Shown here piece after piece: positions 51,984-60,403 of a DNA stretch of 64,000 bases (the first letter of the stretch is position 1; each line of letters starts with the position of its first letter). The stretch is from contig NZ_JABMKZ010000022.1 in assembly GCF_013204855.1 (NCBI RefSeq), positions 61,693 through 125,692 on the forward strand. Reading direction: 5' to 3'. The notes below the pieces were generated by a model. That model worked only from the letters and a program-made list of their open reading frames with translations, was not told the DNA's origin and did not search any database. Origin of the DNA: Paenibacillus alba. GTDB taxonomy: Bacteria; Bacillota; Bacilli; Paenibacillales; NBRC-103111. A program made the position numbers and the translations under genes.

Positions 51984-52172
51984 ATGTCCATGGTCGATAA
52001 AGTATTTGCTTTGCTTGGATGGATTACGGCCTTTGGAATTGTGATTGGAGGCGTTATTGCTGCTATCGCCCGCTTCGTCAGCCGCGATTCGACGAAGTAC
52101 GATATGGAGTTTCTATGGGGGCATCGCTTTACTTTGGAGGAGTTGGAGTTGCAGCCGCGAGAGCCTGTTTGA
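51984..52172 (+). CDS. small membrane protein, about 60 aa
   Basis: One membrane helix (about 8-31; FALLGWITAFGIVIGGVIAAIARF) and a C-terminal hydrophilic tail (KYDMEFLWGHRFTLEELELQPREP). GGGGAG precedes two ATGs (51984, 51990); the second is better spaced. The family is unknown. Divergent from the bmr leader. Confidence 0.6.
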   Translation: MSMVDKVFALLGWITAFGIVIGGVIAAIARFVSRDSTKYDMEFLWGHRFTLEELELQPREPV

Positions 52173-52672
52173 GCTTCTTTGCGGCGTTGTGAGATGACAA
52201 TAATCTGCTGTAAGTACGTTTTTTCAACGCTACAGAGGGGGAGAGCTGCAATTTTACTCCTTTAGCGGTGTAAACTACCTCGTGATGCTGGGATTGCAAT
52301 ACTCTCCCTCGCAAATACAAGATAAGGCCGGACTCGCGTTCGTCCCAATAGGATTTTGTAAAATTGCAGAAAAACCTATACGAAAAGGAAATATGATCCG
52401 CTATTTGCTTCAAAATCCGATATTCGCAGCTGAAAGGGAAATATGATCCCTTATTCCACCTTTATAAGGTGAATTTCCAGCAATTTAGACTAATTAGCGT
52501 ACCGTAGTTCCGTTTGATCAGCCAAATGACCGTTTGGACGCTGAATAAGGGAACGTAGTTTCCTTCGGGGCATCATGTCAGCCGCAAGACCCTCAACTAA
52601 CCCATGCTGGCTCACCTCCTCGGCAACCTCAAATAGCAAGCTTCGCTCTCCTCATAACATTTAAATGATCTA
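52173..52672. other. 500-base gap without a gene; short internal repeats
   Basis: Open frames here lack ribosome binding sites. The stretch contains AAAGGAAATATGATCC at 52386 and AAAGGGAAATATGATCCC at 52434. Nearby, CGTAGTTCCGTTT (52502) and AAGGGAACGTAGTTTCC (52547) recall short dyad repeats, possibly another dispersed repeat family. Otherwise nothing recognised. Confidence 0.5.
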
Positions 52673-52674
52673 TT

Positions 52675-52720
52675 GAAAAGGGTGATCTGCCAGCTGCTCA
52701 GCTTCCAGATCACCCTTTTC
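52675..52720 (-). terminator. terminator after DUF2231-like gene
   Basis: GAAAAGGGTGATCTG / CAGATCACCCTTTTC, 15-base arms, directly after the stop. Confidence 0.88.
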
Positions 52721-52721
52721 T

Positions 52722-53249
52722 TTACTTGGCAGAGGCTTGTCCATTGGCTGCCAGTGGCGCTCCCACTCCAGAGGCACCTGGGCCTGGGCCTTGTCCTGCG
52801 CCTTGTCCTGGACCGGTTCCAGCACCTGGACCGCTGCCTGGAGCGCCCGTCATAGGTCGATGAACCATTTGACCTCCAAGGTGGCCTGTGTAGCTAACGA
52901 GAATAACCGCGGCCAGCGCGCCAATCAAATAAATGGGATTGCGGCCCAATTCGAGCTTTTTCCAAATCAATAAGCCTACGCGAATGATGGCAAGTACAAC
53001 GGCGAGGAACATGGTAAGGCGTGCATACAGCTCATGCGGAACAACCAGCGGATTGCGCCAAGGCGACGGGCCTGTAAGAACGGCCGCGACGGCACCTAAG
53101 GCGCCAACGATCAGACACAGCATCCCTGCCGAATGCCAGTCGCGTTTTCTGAAAATCAAAGCGATCAAATCAAAAACAAAACTAAAAATAAGAAGTGCGA
53201 TAGGGACATGTGTCACGATGAAATGCAAATTATTCAAAATGTAATCCAC
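52722..53249 (-). CDS. DUF2231-like membrane protein with Gly/Pro-rich tail
   Basis: 175 residues, four hydrophobic helices (HFIVTHVPIALLIFSFVFDL, MLCLIVGALGAVAAVL, LTMFLAVVLAIIRVGLLIW, IYLIGALAAVILVSYTGHLGG) with histidines in helices 1 and 4 (HFIVTHVP, GHLGG), then a 40-residue Gly/Pro/Gln-rich tail. The N-terminal part fits DUF2231, whose function is unknown; the histidines hint at metal or heme. GTG start with GAGGAGAG. A BlaI-type operator lies 32 bases upstream. Confidence 0.75.
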   Translation of the reverse strand: MDYILNNLHFIVTHVPIALLIFSFVFDLIALIFRKRDWHSAGMLCLIVGALGAVAAVLTGPSPWRNPLVVPHELYARLTMFLAVVLAIIRVGLLIWKKLELGRNPIYLIGALAAVILVSYTGHLGGQMVHRPMTGAPGSGPGAGTGPGQGAGQGPGPGASGVGAPLAANGQASAK

Positions 53250-53280
53250 TTCGTTTCTCTCCTCTATCTATCTATTCCCT

Positions 53281-53303
53281 TTACACTACATAGTGTAGTG
53301 TAA
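53281..53303. promoter_or_regulatory. BlaI/MecI-type operator of the DUF2231 gene
   Basis: Arms TTACACTACA and TGTAGTGTAA, perfectly inverted around 3 bases. TACA/TGTA cores are typical of BlaI/MecI/CopY operators. The same left arm occurs at 54675 before the BlaI-like gene. Confidence 0.75.
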
Positions 53304-53398
53304 AGGGCCTGCGAAGTCAATATTTACCTCTAAATAGGGCCGAAGTCCGTCAAGTTAGCTGACATGGCTTCGACCCCTAGGTTCTACGGTCCAATTGT

Positions 53399-54241
53399 TT
53401 AAATAAGTCCATTAAGCAAGATTACGATAAGCAGGGAGCTGGCCATCCGTATAAGCGGCCAATGCAGCGACAATTTCATTTGAGGGTCCAAAATATGCTG
53501 AATTCTGACATTCATAGACGTTTCGGCAAACGAGGCGTGGGATAGGGAGATGATCTGCGGTGTCGGTGCCTGTCTGAGCAGCTTGAGAAGGGCGCTGCCT
53601 AAATCTAAAGATTGCTTCATCTGGCTAATCGCATACTTATCCGCTCTAAGCTCTATCATGATTGGATATTTCTCAACCAGCCAAGCAAAAATAGGGATAT
53701 ACCACATCGCCTTGGACAGGGTGGCAAGCAGCAATCCAGCCAGCGGATCCCGGTATCGCACATGGCATTTCTCATGCTCAATGACGGCTTTAAGCTCATT
53801 TGGCTCCAGCATGTCGATTAGTCCCGTCGATAACAGAATACGCGGCTTCCATAACCCCACTGTCATCGCAATTGGAGCTTGATACGAGATCATGCTCAAG
53901 GCATTTGGACGAAGCCCAAATTGATCTTGATATTGCTGCGATAATGCGGATACTTCAGATAGCTTCACAATCTTCTTTGCTTTCCACGTATCTCGTGCAT
54001 GCTGCACCATCAGCCATATCAGCAAGCCAAATGTATGGAGAATCAGCACATTTATCGCGTACCAAGCAAGCGGTGCCGGCACATGCAGCTTTTGAAATAA
54101 AATGATGCACAAATCAAAAATATTAAAAAAGGGTCTCCATGTAAAAAGATGCTGGAGCAAATAGAGCAGCATTTGCAATAAAATAGCTCCCGATACGGCC
54201 AGAGAAGCGAGATACAACCCTTTGATTCGCGATTCCTTCAT
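53399..54241 (-). CDS. M56-family membrane metallopeptidase (BlaR1-like, no sensor domain)
   Basis: 280 residues: membrane helices at about 9-30, 41-53 and 58-80, then a cytoplasmic gluzincin domain with H156-E157-K-C-H160 and a downstream E197 (ELRAD), then a last helix near 262-280. In BlaR1/MecR1 such a domain cleaves the BlaI repressor after sensing. Here the external penicillin-binding sensor is missing, so the signal differs. It starts 2 bases after the BlaI-like gene stop. Confidence 0.88.
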   Translation of the reverse strand: MKESRIKGLYLASLAVSGAILLQMLLYLLQHLFTWRPFFNIFDLCIILFQKLHVPAPLAWYAINVLILHTFGLLIWLMVQHARDTWKAKKIVKLSEVSALSQQYQDQFGLRPNALSMISYQAPIAMTVGLWKPRILLSTGLIDMLEPNELKAVIEHEKCHVRYRDPLAGLLLATLSKAMWYIPIFAWLVEKYPIMIELRADKYAISQMKQSLDLGSALLKLLRQAPTPQIISLSHASFAETSMNVRIQHILDPQMKLSLHWPLIRMASSLLIVILLNGLI

Positions 54242-54243
54242 CG

Positions 54244-54660
54244 TTATCGATCCTTTTTGAGTTCTTTGATTTGTTGCTCCAGCTTGTCGAGCAGATCTGG
54301 ATCTACTTTATCAAGCGCATCCACCATGTGAGTAACAGCCAATGAGCCAAACTCTTCAATGAGGTCAAACGTAAGCTCCTTTGATTGGGTTTCCATGAAC
54401 TGCTCGCGCGTTACGACGGGTCTGTACATAAAAGAACGGATAACGGATTTTTTCTGAAGAATTCCTTTGTCCACTAGCCGGTTCATGACCGTCATCACCG
54501 TATTAAAATTGATCGCTTTATCCTGATCCAGCTTGATTTGCACATCTTTGATCGTCATTTCCGCGGAAGTTCCCCAAAGGATTTCCATGATCTTCGCTTC
54601 CAAAGGGCCGAAAAAACGATTAAGCCCGCTTCCTTCATATTTAAAATTTTGCATTTTCAT
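54244..54660 (-). CDS. BlaI/MecI-family transcriptional repressor
   Basis: 138 residues: N-terminal winged helix (LNRFFGPLEAKIMEILWG, FNTVMTVMNRLVDKGILQKK) and C-terminal dimerisation helices. The repressor normally blocks its own operon until cleaved by the M56 partner. The ATG at 54660 follows AAGGAGTG; the longer frame upstream runs through the operator. The operator at 54675-54697 lies immediately upstream, and a second one precedes the DUF2231 gene. Confidence 0.9.
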   Translation of the reverse strand: MKMQNFKYEGSGLNRFFGPLEAKIMEILWGTSAEMTIKDVQIKLDQDKAINFNTVMTVMNRLVDKGILQKKSVIRSFMYRPVVTREQFMETQSKELTFDLIEEFGSLAVTHMVDALDKVDPDLLDKLEQQIKELKKDR

Positions 54661-54674
54661 GATTGCTTCACTCC

Positions 54675-54697
54675 TTACACTACAAATTGTAGTAGGC
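54675..54697. promoter_or_regulatory. BlaI/MecI-type operator of the repressor gene
   Basis: TTACACTACA, 3 bases, TGTAGTAGGC. The left arm is identical to the operator at 53281 and the right arm is conserved for its first six bases. Confidence 0.75.
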
Positions 54698-54745
54698 AGC
54701 AAGAGCGAAGTCAAGATTTGAAAGACGAAGGGACATAATAAGATT

Positions 54746-54774
54746 TTGACAACGGAGGCGAGAAGCGATATAAT
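54746..54774 (+). promoter_or_regulatory. consensus sigma-A promoter of the pirin gene
   Basis: TTGACA, 17 bases, TATAAT: perfect consensus. Immediately downstream (54791-54815) lies an AT-rich dyad TTATTAA / TTAATAA, a plausible repressor site over the early transcribed region. Confidence 0.85.
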
Positions 54775-54828
54775 ACTTACATAAAGTTAGTTATTAATTA
54801 TTATATAGTTAATAAGGAGGATTCACAC

Positions 54829-55593
54829 ATGAATATTCGCATATATGGCGCTGAACAGCAAGGCGTGGGAGCTTTTGACGGAGGTAAGTTTCTGGAGCAG
54901 CGGGCAGTCAGCTTCCCTGGCGAGAAAACCGCGGTAGACCGCGTCGGCCCATTATTCTACTGGGCTTGGGGCAAAGCTGCCGATGTTGCCGAAATCGGCA
55001 TGCATCCCCACAAAGCGTTCGAAATTGTCACCTATGTCATCGAAGGTCTCGTGGAGCATCGCGACTCCCTTGGTTCTCTGGAGACGGTAACAGACGGCGG
55101 CGCGCAAGTGATCCAAGCCGGTTCCGGCGTCTATCACGCCGAGGCGTTCCGCACTGTCGGAAGCGAAGCGATGCAGATCTGGTTCGAGCCTCATCTCAGT
55201 GAAACGGTGAAGAAGCCAGCAACTTACCGCCAATATAATCACGAAACGTTCCCGAGTCACCGCACCGATGGTTCAGTGGCCAAAGCCGTTATTGGCGGAG
55301 AGGCTCCAATTCAATTAGATACTGACGCTATTATGCATGACTGGACGCTTGAGCCCGGCGCTTCATTCAGCTATCCTCTTGACCCAAGCCGTCAGCTGGC
55401 CTTTCTTGTCATCCGCGGGCAAGGTGCCGCGGGATCAGGCGAGCTGCAGACGTTGTCCCATAAGGATTTCGTCGTAGCTCAAGCGACAGAGGAAGGCGAA
55501 GCCCTCCGGCTTCAAGCCGATGAGGAGCAAAGCCTTCGTGTCATTGCCATTGATGTTCCTGTAGATCCTGGGTACACCTTGTATCGTAAATAA
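54829..55593 (+). CDS. pirin family protein (bicupin)
   Basis: 254 residues. N-terminal pirin cupin with the metal ligands H59-P-H61-K (GMHPHKAFEIVTYVIEG), H103 (SGVYHAE) and E105, and a second cupin half (FSYPLDPSRQLAFLVIRGQG). It resembles YhhW-type quercetinase-like pirins; the in vivo role is unknown, often linked to redox stress. AAGGAGG site. The perfect promoter with an overlapping dyad suggests repression until a signal. Confidence 0.9.
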   Translation: MNIRIYGAEQQGVGAFDGGKFLEQRAVSFPGEKTAVDRVGPLFYWAWGKAADVAEIGMHPHKAFEIVTYVIEGLVEHRDSLGSLETVTDGGAQVIQAGSGVYHAEAFRTVGSEAMQIWFEPHLSETVKKPATYRQYNHETFPSHRTDGSVAKAVIGGEAPIQLDTDAIMHDWTLEPGASFSYPLDPSRQLAFLVIRGQGAAGSGELQTLSHKDFVVAQATEEGEALRLQADEEQSLRVIAIDVPVDPGYTLYRK

Positions 55594-55677
55594 TGGGGCT
55601 GAATGGGGCTGACTTGAAGCTAAATGCAGCGGATGTCATATGAAGTGGCTGCGCCCTCATACGAGCAATACCCGTAG

Positions 55678-55879
55678 CTCACGGATTTCGAAAAGCCTGC
55701 GAATGTGCAGGCTTTTTCGAGCAAATCGTGTGAAAACGGCAGAAAGCCTGCGATTATGCAGGCTTTTTAAGCTTTTCCATCATGAAATCGAAAAAAGCTC
55801 TCAAAAGGATGCATATTCGCAGGCTTTTCACCTGCTTGCTTATTCCCGAGCCGAAAAGGATGCACATTTGCAGGAATAT
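55678..55879 (+). repeat. dispersed four-dyad intergenic element, copy E
   Basis: GCAGG anchors at 55707, 55758, 55819 and 55870 (spacing 51, 61, 51). Head modules are AAGCCTGC / GCAGGCTT hairpins with T runs. The spacer AAATCGTGTGAAAA between modules 1 and 2 is shared with copies A-C and nearly so with D. It lies between converging genes. The antisense frame contains a stop. Confidence 0.85.
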
Positions 55880-55926
55880 GCGCAGCGCGGCTTACGAACC
55901 TGAAGAAACTGCAAGACTATCAGCTT

Positions 55927-56070
55927 GTGCTGCATGTGCTGCATGTGCTGCATGTGCTGCATGTGCTGATTGTACTGCTTGTACAGCTTGTACTGCTTGT
56001 ACTGTTGTACTTGCTTGTACTGCTTGTACTGCTTGTACTGCTTGTGCAGCTTGTGTTGCTTGAGCAACCT
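55927..56070 (+). repeat. 9-bp satellite array, TGCTGCATG and CTTGTACTG units
   Basis: About 16 units in 9-base register. The first block is TGCTGCATG and the second CTTGTACTG/CTTGTACAG, with related sequence at the junction. It lies on the tail side of element E and just downstream of the 84-residue gene. Open frames through it are low-complexity and treated as non-coding. Confidence 0.85.
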
Positions 56071-56101
56071 CTGCAGAACTCAAACTGCAGCCGCTTCGCT
56101 T

Positions 56102-56356
56102 CTACTGATTATTTTGCAGTCTTGCTTCTTCCTCTGTCAGCTCTTGAGCGAGCTGCTGAACCGCGGACGAGTCGGAATGCATCGTTGCTTGGTCGACCGA
56201 CTTTTCCGCTTTGTTGATAGCATTCTGAGCCTCGTCCAAGGTCTGAGAGGTCGGGTGAGAAAGCGCGTGGGAAACAGCGCGATGGACATTTTCCACGGAA
56301 TTTTGCGCCGATGATATCGGGTTTTGAGATTGAAGGCTGGAATCTGACTGAGTCAT
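56102..56356 (-). CDS. small hydrophilic protein, 84 aa
   Basis: 84 residues rich in Ser, Gln, Asn and Ala with no hydrophobic segment; predicted helical (VENVHRAVSHALSH, LDEAQNAINKAEKSVDQA, VQQLAQELTEEEARLQNN). AGGAGG lies 8 bases before the ATG. Composition resembles small spore or stress proteins, but I do not recognise a family. Confidence 0.7.
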   Translation of the reverse strand: MTQSDSSLQSQNPISSAQNSVENVHRAVSHALSHPTSQTLDEAQNAINKAEKSVDQATMHSDSSAVQQLAQELTEEEARLQNNQ

Positions 56357-56414
56357 GATGTTGATTACCTCCTAGGGGCTGATTAGGTCACAATCGCTAT
56401 CTTGAGGCATTTGG

Positions 56415-56891
56415 TCAGATTTTATACCAAGCTGCCGATTTCCTTGCTTTCAGCCAACGCTGCAAGCCTGCAAAAACAGCATACGATAGACTAGCGCCTA
56501 GCGCATTCAGTATCACATCGTCCACATCCAGACTGCCGACTCTAAGCAGCATTTGCAGAACTTCCAAGATAATCAGCGAACAACCAAAAAGCAGCAGGAA
56601 CGCCACAAAGCGACGAGTCCAAGGAAATAAATACGGCAACACAAAGCCATAAGGGGTGAAGACACCGATATTCCCCCAAATATTAATGATCCATGTCCGC
56701 GTCGAAAAAGAATGCCTATGCAGCACATACATTCCGATTGTTCGAAAAGGCACCAAGTTGTAGTGATAGGGTCCACTTGTACGGATACTGCGCCCAAACC
56801 CCATAAACATCCAATACAGCAGACAGCCCGTAAAGCCAAGGAAAAATAGCCAAACCAACGCTCTACCCAACCTTCTGCGCTTCCCGCTCAT
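56415..56891 (-). CDS. VanZ-like membrane protein
   Basis: About 158 residues, four membrane helices. The VanZ pattern is visible: NLVPFRTI near the first loop, NIWGNIGVFTPYGFVLPYLF, and LEVLQMLLRVGSLDVDDVILNALGASLSYAV. VanZ confers low-level teicoplanin resistance in enterococci; most homologues have no known role. ATG at 56891 after GGTGAT; a TTG at 56924 is also in frame. Confidence 0.85.
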   Translation of the reverse strand: MSGKRRRLGRALVWLFFLGFTGCLLYWMFMGFGRSIRTSGPYHYNLVPFRTIGMYVLHRHSFSTRTWIINIWGNIGVFTPYGFVLPYLFPWTRRFVAFLLLFGCSLIILEVLQMLLRVGSLDVDDVILNALGASLSYAVFAGLQRWLKARKSAAWYKI

Positions 56892-56976
56892 CACCCAATC
56901 ACCGCTTCCCTTCCTAGTAGCCAAACAAAGAAACCTCCTTCAGTTTCCTGATAAGAGGTCTCTTAGCTCAACACTT

Positions 56977-59478
56977 CTATTTCAGAAATGTAAAGGACTC
57001 AAATGCTTTCGTTAAACGAGCTTCGTTAGCCTCCGTACGAACAGCTTCATCAATACGAAGCGATACGGTATAAGTAATCTGATTTTGATTAAAAATGTAG
57101 ATCGTTTCCTTGTAAGGAATTTTGGCAGTCGCATAGCTAATGTCGTATTTCTTCGCTTTCACATCTTGGAATAGCGTCACTTCTGAATCCGAATACACAT
57201 ATTCTTTATCATTGGTATGGCTTTTCTTTTGGGCAGCATCCTCGTCTTTAACCGCATTGTCGAAGGAGGTTTTGCTGTCTGCGCCAATCGTGAGATCACC
57301 GCCTGTGAATGCGAATGTTTTGTTGGCTTGATCCTTATTGTCATATGACTTCATGCTCGTCCAGCTCTCTGGAATTTGCAAGGCATACTTGTATTTCTCA
57401 TTCTTGAAAGGAACCACGCGGTCCGGATCCGCAAGCTCGTCCAGATCTTGAATAAAGCCAAGCTCTTGATCCATGCGGTCTTTGTCCACTTTGATTGACG
57501 AGGTCAAGGCTTTCTCCAGCTCATCCAGCTCGGTACCCTTATCGTCCTTCGGATAACTGACTCCGATCTCATATTTATACTTGTCCTTGATGAAAAAGAG
57601 GGAGTAGCCTGCGTTCCACTTTTTGCCCAAGGTATTCGAGTAGCTCAGCTTCATAGCAGGCACACCAGCGAGCGTCAGCTCCACGGGCTCATCCAGCGTG
57701 CGATACTTAGGCGCGTACTGCGCTTCAAACTGTTTCGTTTGACGATCTGCCCACGCACTCAGCGTATCTCCGGAAGAAGCAGAAGTTACACGCACATGGA
57801 TCGCTTGGGAATAGTCATCGTTAAAGAAAGAGGAGCTGCCGGTATAACCGCCTTGCTGCCAATCGGATGGCAGAGCAAAGGACAAACCATACTCATTCGT
57901 ATACGTCGTATTCCCGCTCGAATACACCGAAATATCCCGCAACGACTCATCCTTGGTGTCAAAAGAAAGCTTGAAGCTGTCGAGCAGATCGTTGTAGCTG
58001 TTTTGCTTAAAATCATTGTTGTAGTGCTCTTTGGTTACGAATAATTGCACTTTATAAAGCTTGCCCTTATACAGATAGCCGCGGGTCTGAACATAGCCCT
58101 TGTCCCCTGAGCGACTAACGATTTTGGCAAAAGGCTGACCTTCCCGCTTCACATACTGACGCTCCAGAATCGTCGCGGACGACTGATCCGAATACTCATC
58201 CTCCTCATCAGAAGCTAACAGGCTAAGCAGCGCGGATGGCGACAGTTCATCGCTTTGCTTGCTATCCACTGTAATCGACAAGGAGAATTCGCCCTTCGCA
58301 TCAATGAAATTAACCGAACCCCCGTCATCGGATTGACGCCCCTTCACAAGGCCTGCCGGGTATTTCATCGACCATCCGAAATGGCTGTCTCCGATCTTCG
58401 TTTTGCCGCGATCCGCATCCAAATACGAGCCCTCGGCATCTTCTGTCCACTTCGTTTCCTGCTGCTTCACTTCGCCCAATGTAACCGATTTGGTTACTGC
58501 CGAACTGCCAGATTGAATCTTAATATCCACTTTATCGCCTGGCAAGTAATGCTTAATCGCTTCGTTGTAATCCACCAAAGTCTTCACATTGCTGGTGCCG
58601 ATAGCAACGAAAACATCATCCTGCTGAATGCCTGCCCCAGCGGCTGGTGAATCCGGATCTACATAAGCAACCCTTAATCCGGTTGAACTTGGCAAGCCTA
58701 CTACCGCTTCCCAGCTTTCCTCCAGCTCGAGTCCCAAATACGGCCGTTTGACTTTTCCATACAGCTGAAAATGCTTCAAAACATATTTAACGGTGTCTAT
58801 CGGTATGGCGAAACCGAGATTTTCCACACCAATTTCCGCATATTTCATCGTATTAATGCCAATGACTTCGCCATTCATGTTGATCAGAGCGCCGCCGCTG
58901 TTGCCTGGATTAATCGCGGCATCGGTTTGGATCAGCTGATATTGCGAGCTAACCGAGCGGTCAAGTCCACTGACGATACCGACAGTAACAGAGTTTCTAA
59001 GCGCAAATGAGATCGGCGTCCCAATCGCAGCAACCGTTTCACCTACTTTAATCTCGGACGACGATGCTAGTGTAGCCGGCGATAACCCGGTAGCATCAAT
59101 TTTGACCAAGGCCAAATCGCTTTCTTCATCCATATTCGTGGCATGCCCGTTATAAGTTTTACCATTCGAAGTCACGACGACGATATTTTTCATATCCTTG
59201 ACGACATGCGCGTTCGTGACGATAACCCCGTTGGACTCGACAATCACGCCTGTGCCGTGGGCTAAATTAAAACGGTTCTTCTCCATCGTCTTATTCGAAT
59301 CGTTGGAAGGCTTGCCAATAATCGCTACAACGGAAGGCGACGTTTTCTCAACAACTTTCGGAACCTCTGAATTCAATTCCGCTGCATAAGAAGGTGCAGG
59401 ACCTTGCAAGGAAATAAGCAAAAACGCTGTCAGCAGCGCTATCATCCCTTTTTTCGTATATATATTCCATTTCCCCAT
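56977..59478 (-). CDS. HtrA-like secreted serine protease with PDZ and three C-terminal repeats
   Basis: 833 residues, about twice a normal HtrA. Signal peptide or anchor (10-33), trypsin-like domain with H91 (TNAHVV), D121 (ESDLALVKI) and S194 (GNSGGAL), one PDZ domain (about 245-335), then three units of about 163-166 residues. Each unit opens with a similar strand (GWSMKYPAGL, GLSFALPSDW, KYALQIPESW) and resembles PsbP/DUF1795-type extracellular domains. Likely a cell-surface protease or chaperone; the repeats may bind wall or substrate. Monocistronic. Confidence 0.85.
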   Translation of the reverse strand: MGKWNIYTKKGMIALLTAFLLISLQGPAPSYAAELNSEVPKVVEKTSPSVVAIIGKPSNDSNKTMEKNRFNLAHGTGVIVESNGVIVTNAHVVKDMKNIVVVTSNGKTYNGHATNMDEESDLALVKIDATGLSPATLASSSEIKVGETVAAIGTPISFALRNSVTVGIVSGLDRSVSSQYQLIQTDAAINPGNSGGALINMNGEVIGINTMKYAEIGVENLGFAIPIDTVKYVLKHFQLYGKVKRPYLGLELEESWEAVVGLPSSTGLRVAYVDPDSPAAGAGIQQDDVFVAIGTSNVKTLVDYNEAIKHYLPGDKVDIKIQSGSSAVTKSVTLGEVKQQETKWTEDAEGSYLDADRGKTKIGDSHFGWSMKYPAGLVKGRQSDDGGSVNFIDAKGEFSLSITVDSKQSDELSPSALLSLLASDEEDEYSDQSSATILERQYVKREGQPFAKIVSRSGDKGYVQTRGYLYKGKLYKVQLFVTKEHYNNDFKQNSYNDLLDSFKLSFDTKDESLRDISVYSSGNTTYTNEYGLSFALPSDWQQGGYTGSSSFFNDDYSQAIHVRVTSASSGDTLSAWADRQTKQFEAQYAPKYRTLDEPVELTLAGVPAMKLSYSNTLGKKWNAGYSLFFIKDKYKYEIGVSYPKDDKGTELDELEKALTSSIKVDKDRMDQELGFIQDLDELADPDRVVPFKNEKYKYALQIPESWTSMKSYDNKDQANKTFAFTGGDLTIGADSKTSFDNAVKDEDAAQKKSHTNDKEYVYSDSEVTLFQDVKAKKYDISYATAKIPYKETIYIFNQNQITYTVSLRIDEAVRTEANEARLTKAFESFTFLK

Positions 59479-59557
59479 GCTGCTCTCCCTCTCTTAACAA
59501 AATATGGCAGTAGCTAGAATCTAGCATATTTGAGAAAGAGAGACAATATAAAAATTG

Positions 59558-60403
59558 TTAAGATAGATTTCCGCATTCCATTATCCGCTCCGGGTGGGTG
59601 TAAATCGTTAATTGGTCTCTGCGAATAAAACCAACCACGGTAATGCCCAGATCATGAGCCAAACGAAGCGCCAAGTCGGTAGGAGCTGATTTGGATAAAA
59701 GGATGCCCACACCGATTTTTGCCACTTTGAGGACAACTTCGGAAGAAACTCTGCCGCTGAAAGCAATCACTTTATCTCGAACAGACACCCGCTGTCTTAA
59801 CAAATAACCGTAAATTTTATCAAGGGCATTATGCCGGCCAATATCCGCCCTGCCCAAAAGAAGCTCACTCCCTGTGCATAGCGCGGCGTTATGAAGCCCC
59901 CCTGTGGCCTTGAAATCCGCTGATTGCTCCTGCAGTTGATTCATCAGATAGAAGCACTGCGCAATGGTAAGCTGGAGCGGTGTGCGGACGGTTTTGGCGG
60001 TTCGGGCGTCATTATGGAAGTAAAACTGCCGGCTTTTCCCGCAGCAAGAGCCGATGAAGCGCTTGGATACCATCTTCTGGCTTAACTGATGAAGGTTGCG
60101 CAGCTTCACATGAGCGAAACCCCGCTCCTCCTCCAGCGTAAGCGACTCTATTTGATCGATGAAGCGGATTAGCCCCTCCGAGGCCAGAAAGCCTGCAACC
60201 AGGTCTTCCGTATCTGTCGGTGTATAAACCAGTGTAGCGAACTCTTCGCCGTCAATTCGAATGGTCAGGGGCGCTTCAGTCGCAATTGTATCCTCTTGTG
60301 GAATGATTTCGGTCCCCGTATAGCGATGAATCGTCCAAGTTGTCGTTGAAGAAAGCGCGGGCTCGCTTGGAGCTTTATCCGGTTCGTCTTGCATCGTCTT
60401 CAC
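59558..60403 (-). CDS. fdhD: formate dehydrogenase accessory sulfurtransferase FdhD
   Basis: 281 residues. FdhD passes sulfur to the molybdenum cofactor of formate dehydrogenase-like enzymes. Conserved segments are TEDLVAGFLASEGLI, FIGSCCGKS (cysteines 120 and 121 in the loop where E. coli uses a cysteine pair), GLHNAALC and DIGRHNALDKI. It overlaps the oxidoreductase gene by 4 bases (ATGA), so it is coupled to its client. Confidence 0.93.
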   Translation of the reverse strand: MKTMQDEPDKAPSEPALSSTTTWTIHRYTGTEIIPQEDTIATEAPLTIRIDGEEFATLVYTPTDTEDLVAGFLASEGLIRFIDQIESLTLEEERGFAHVKLRNLHQLSQKMVSKRFIGSCCGKSRQFYFHNDARTAKTVRTPLQLTIAQCFYLMNQLQEQSADFKATGGLHNAALCTGSELLLGRADIGRHNALDKIYGYLLRQRVSVRDKVIAFSGRVSSEVVLKVAKIGVGILLSKSAPTDLALRLAHDLGITVVGFIRRDQLTIYTHPERIMECGNLS

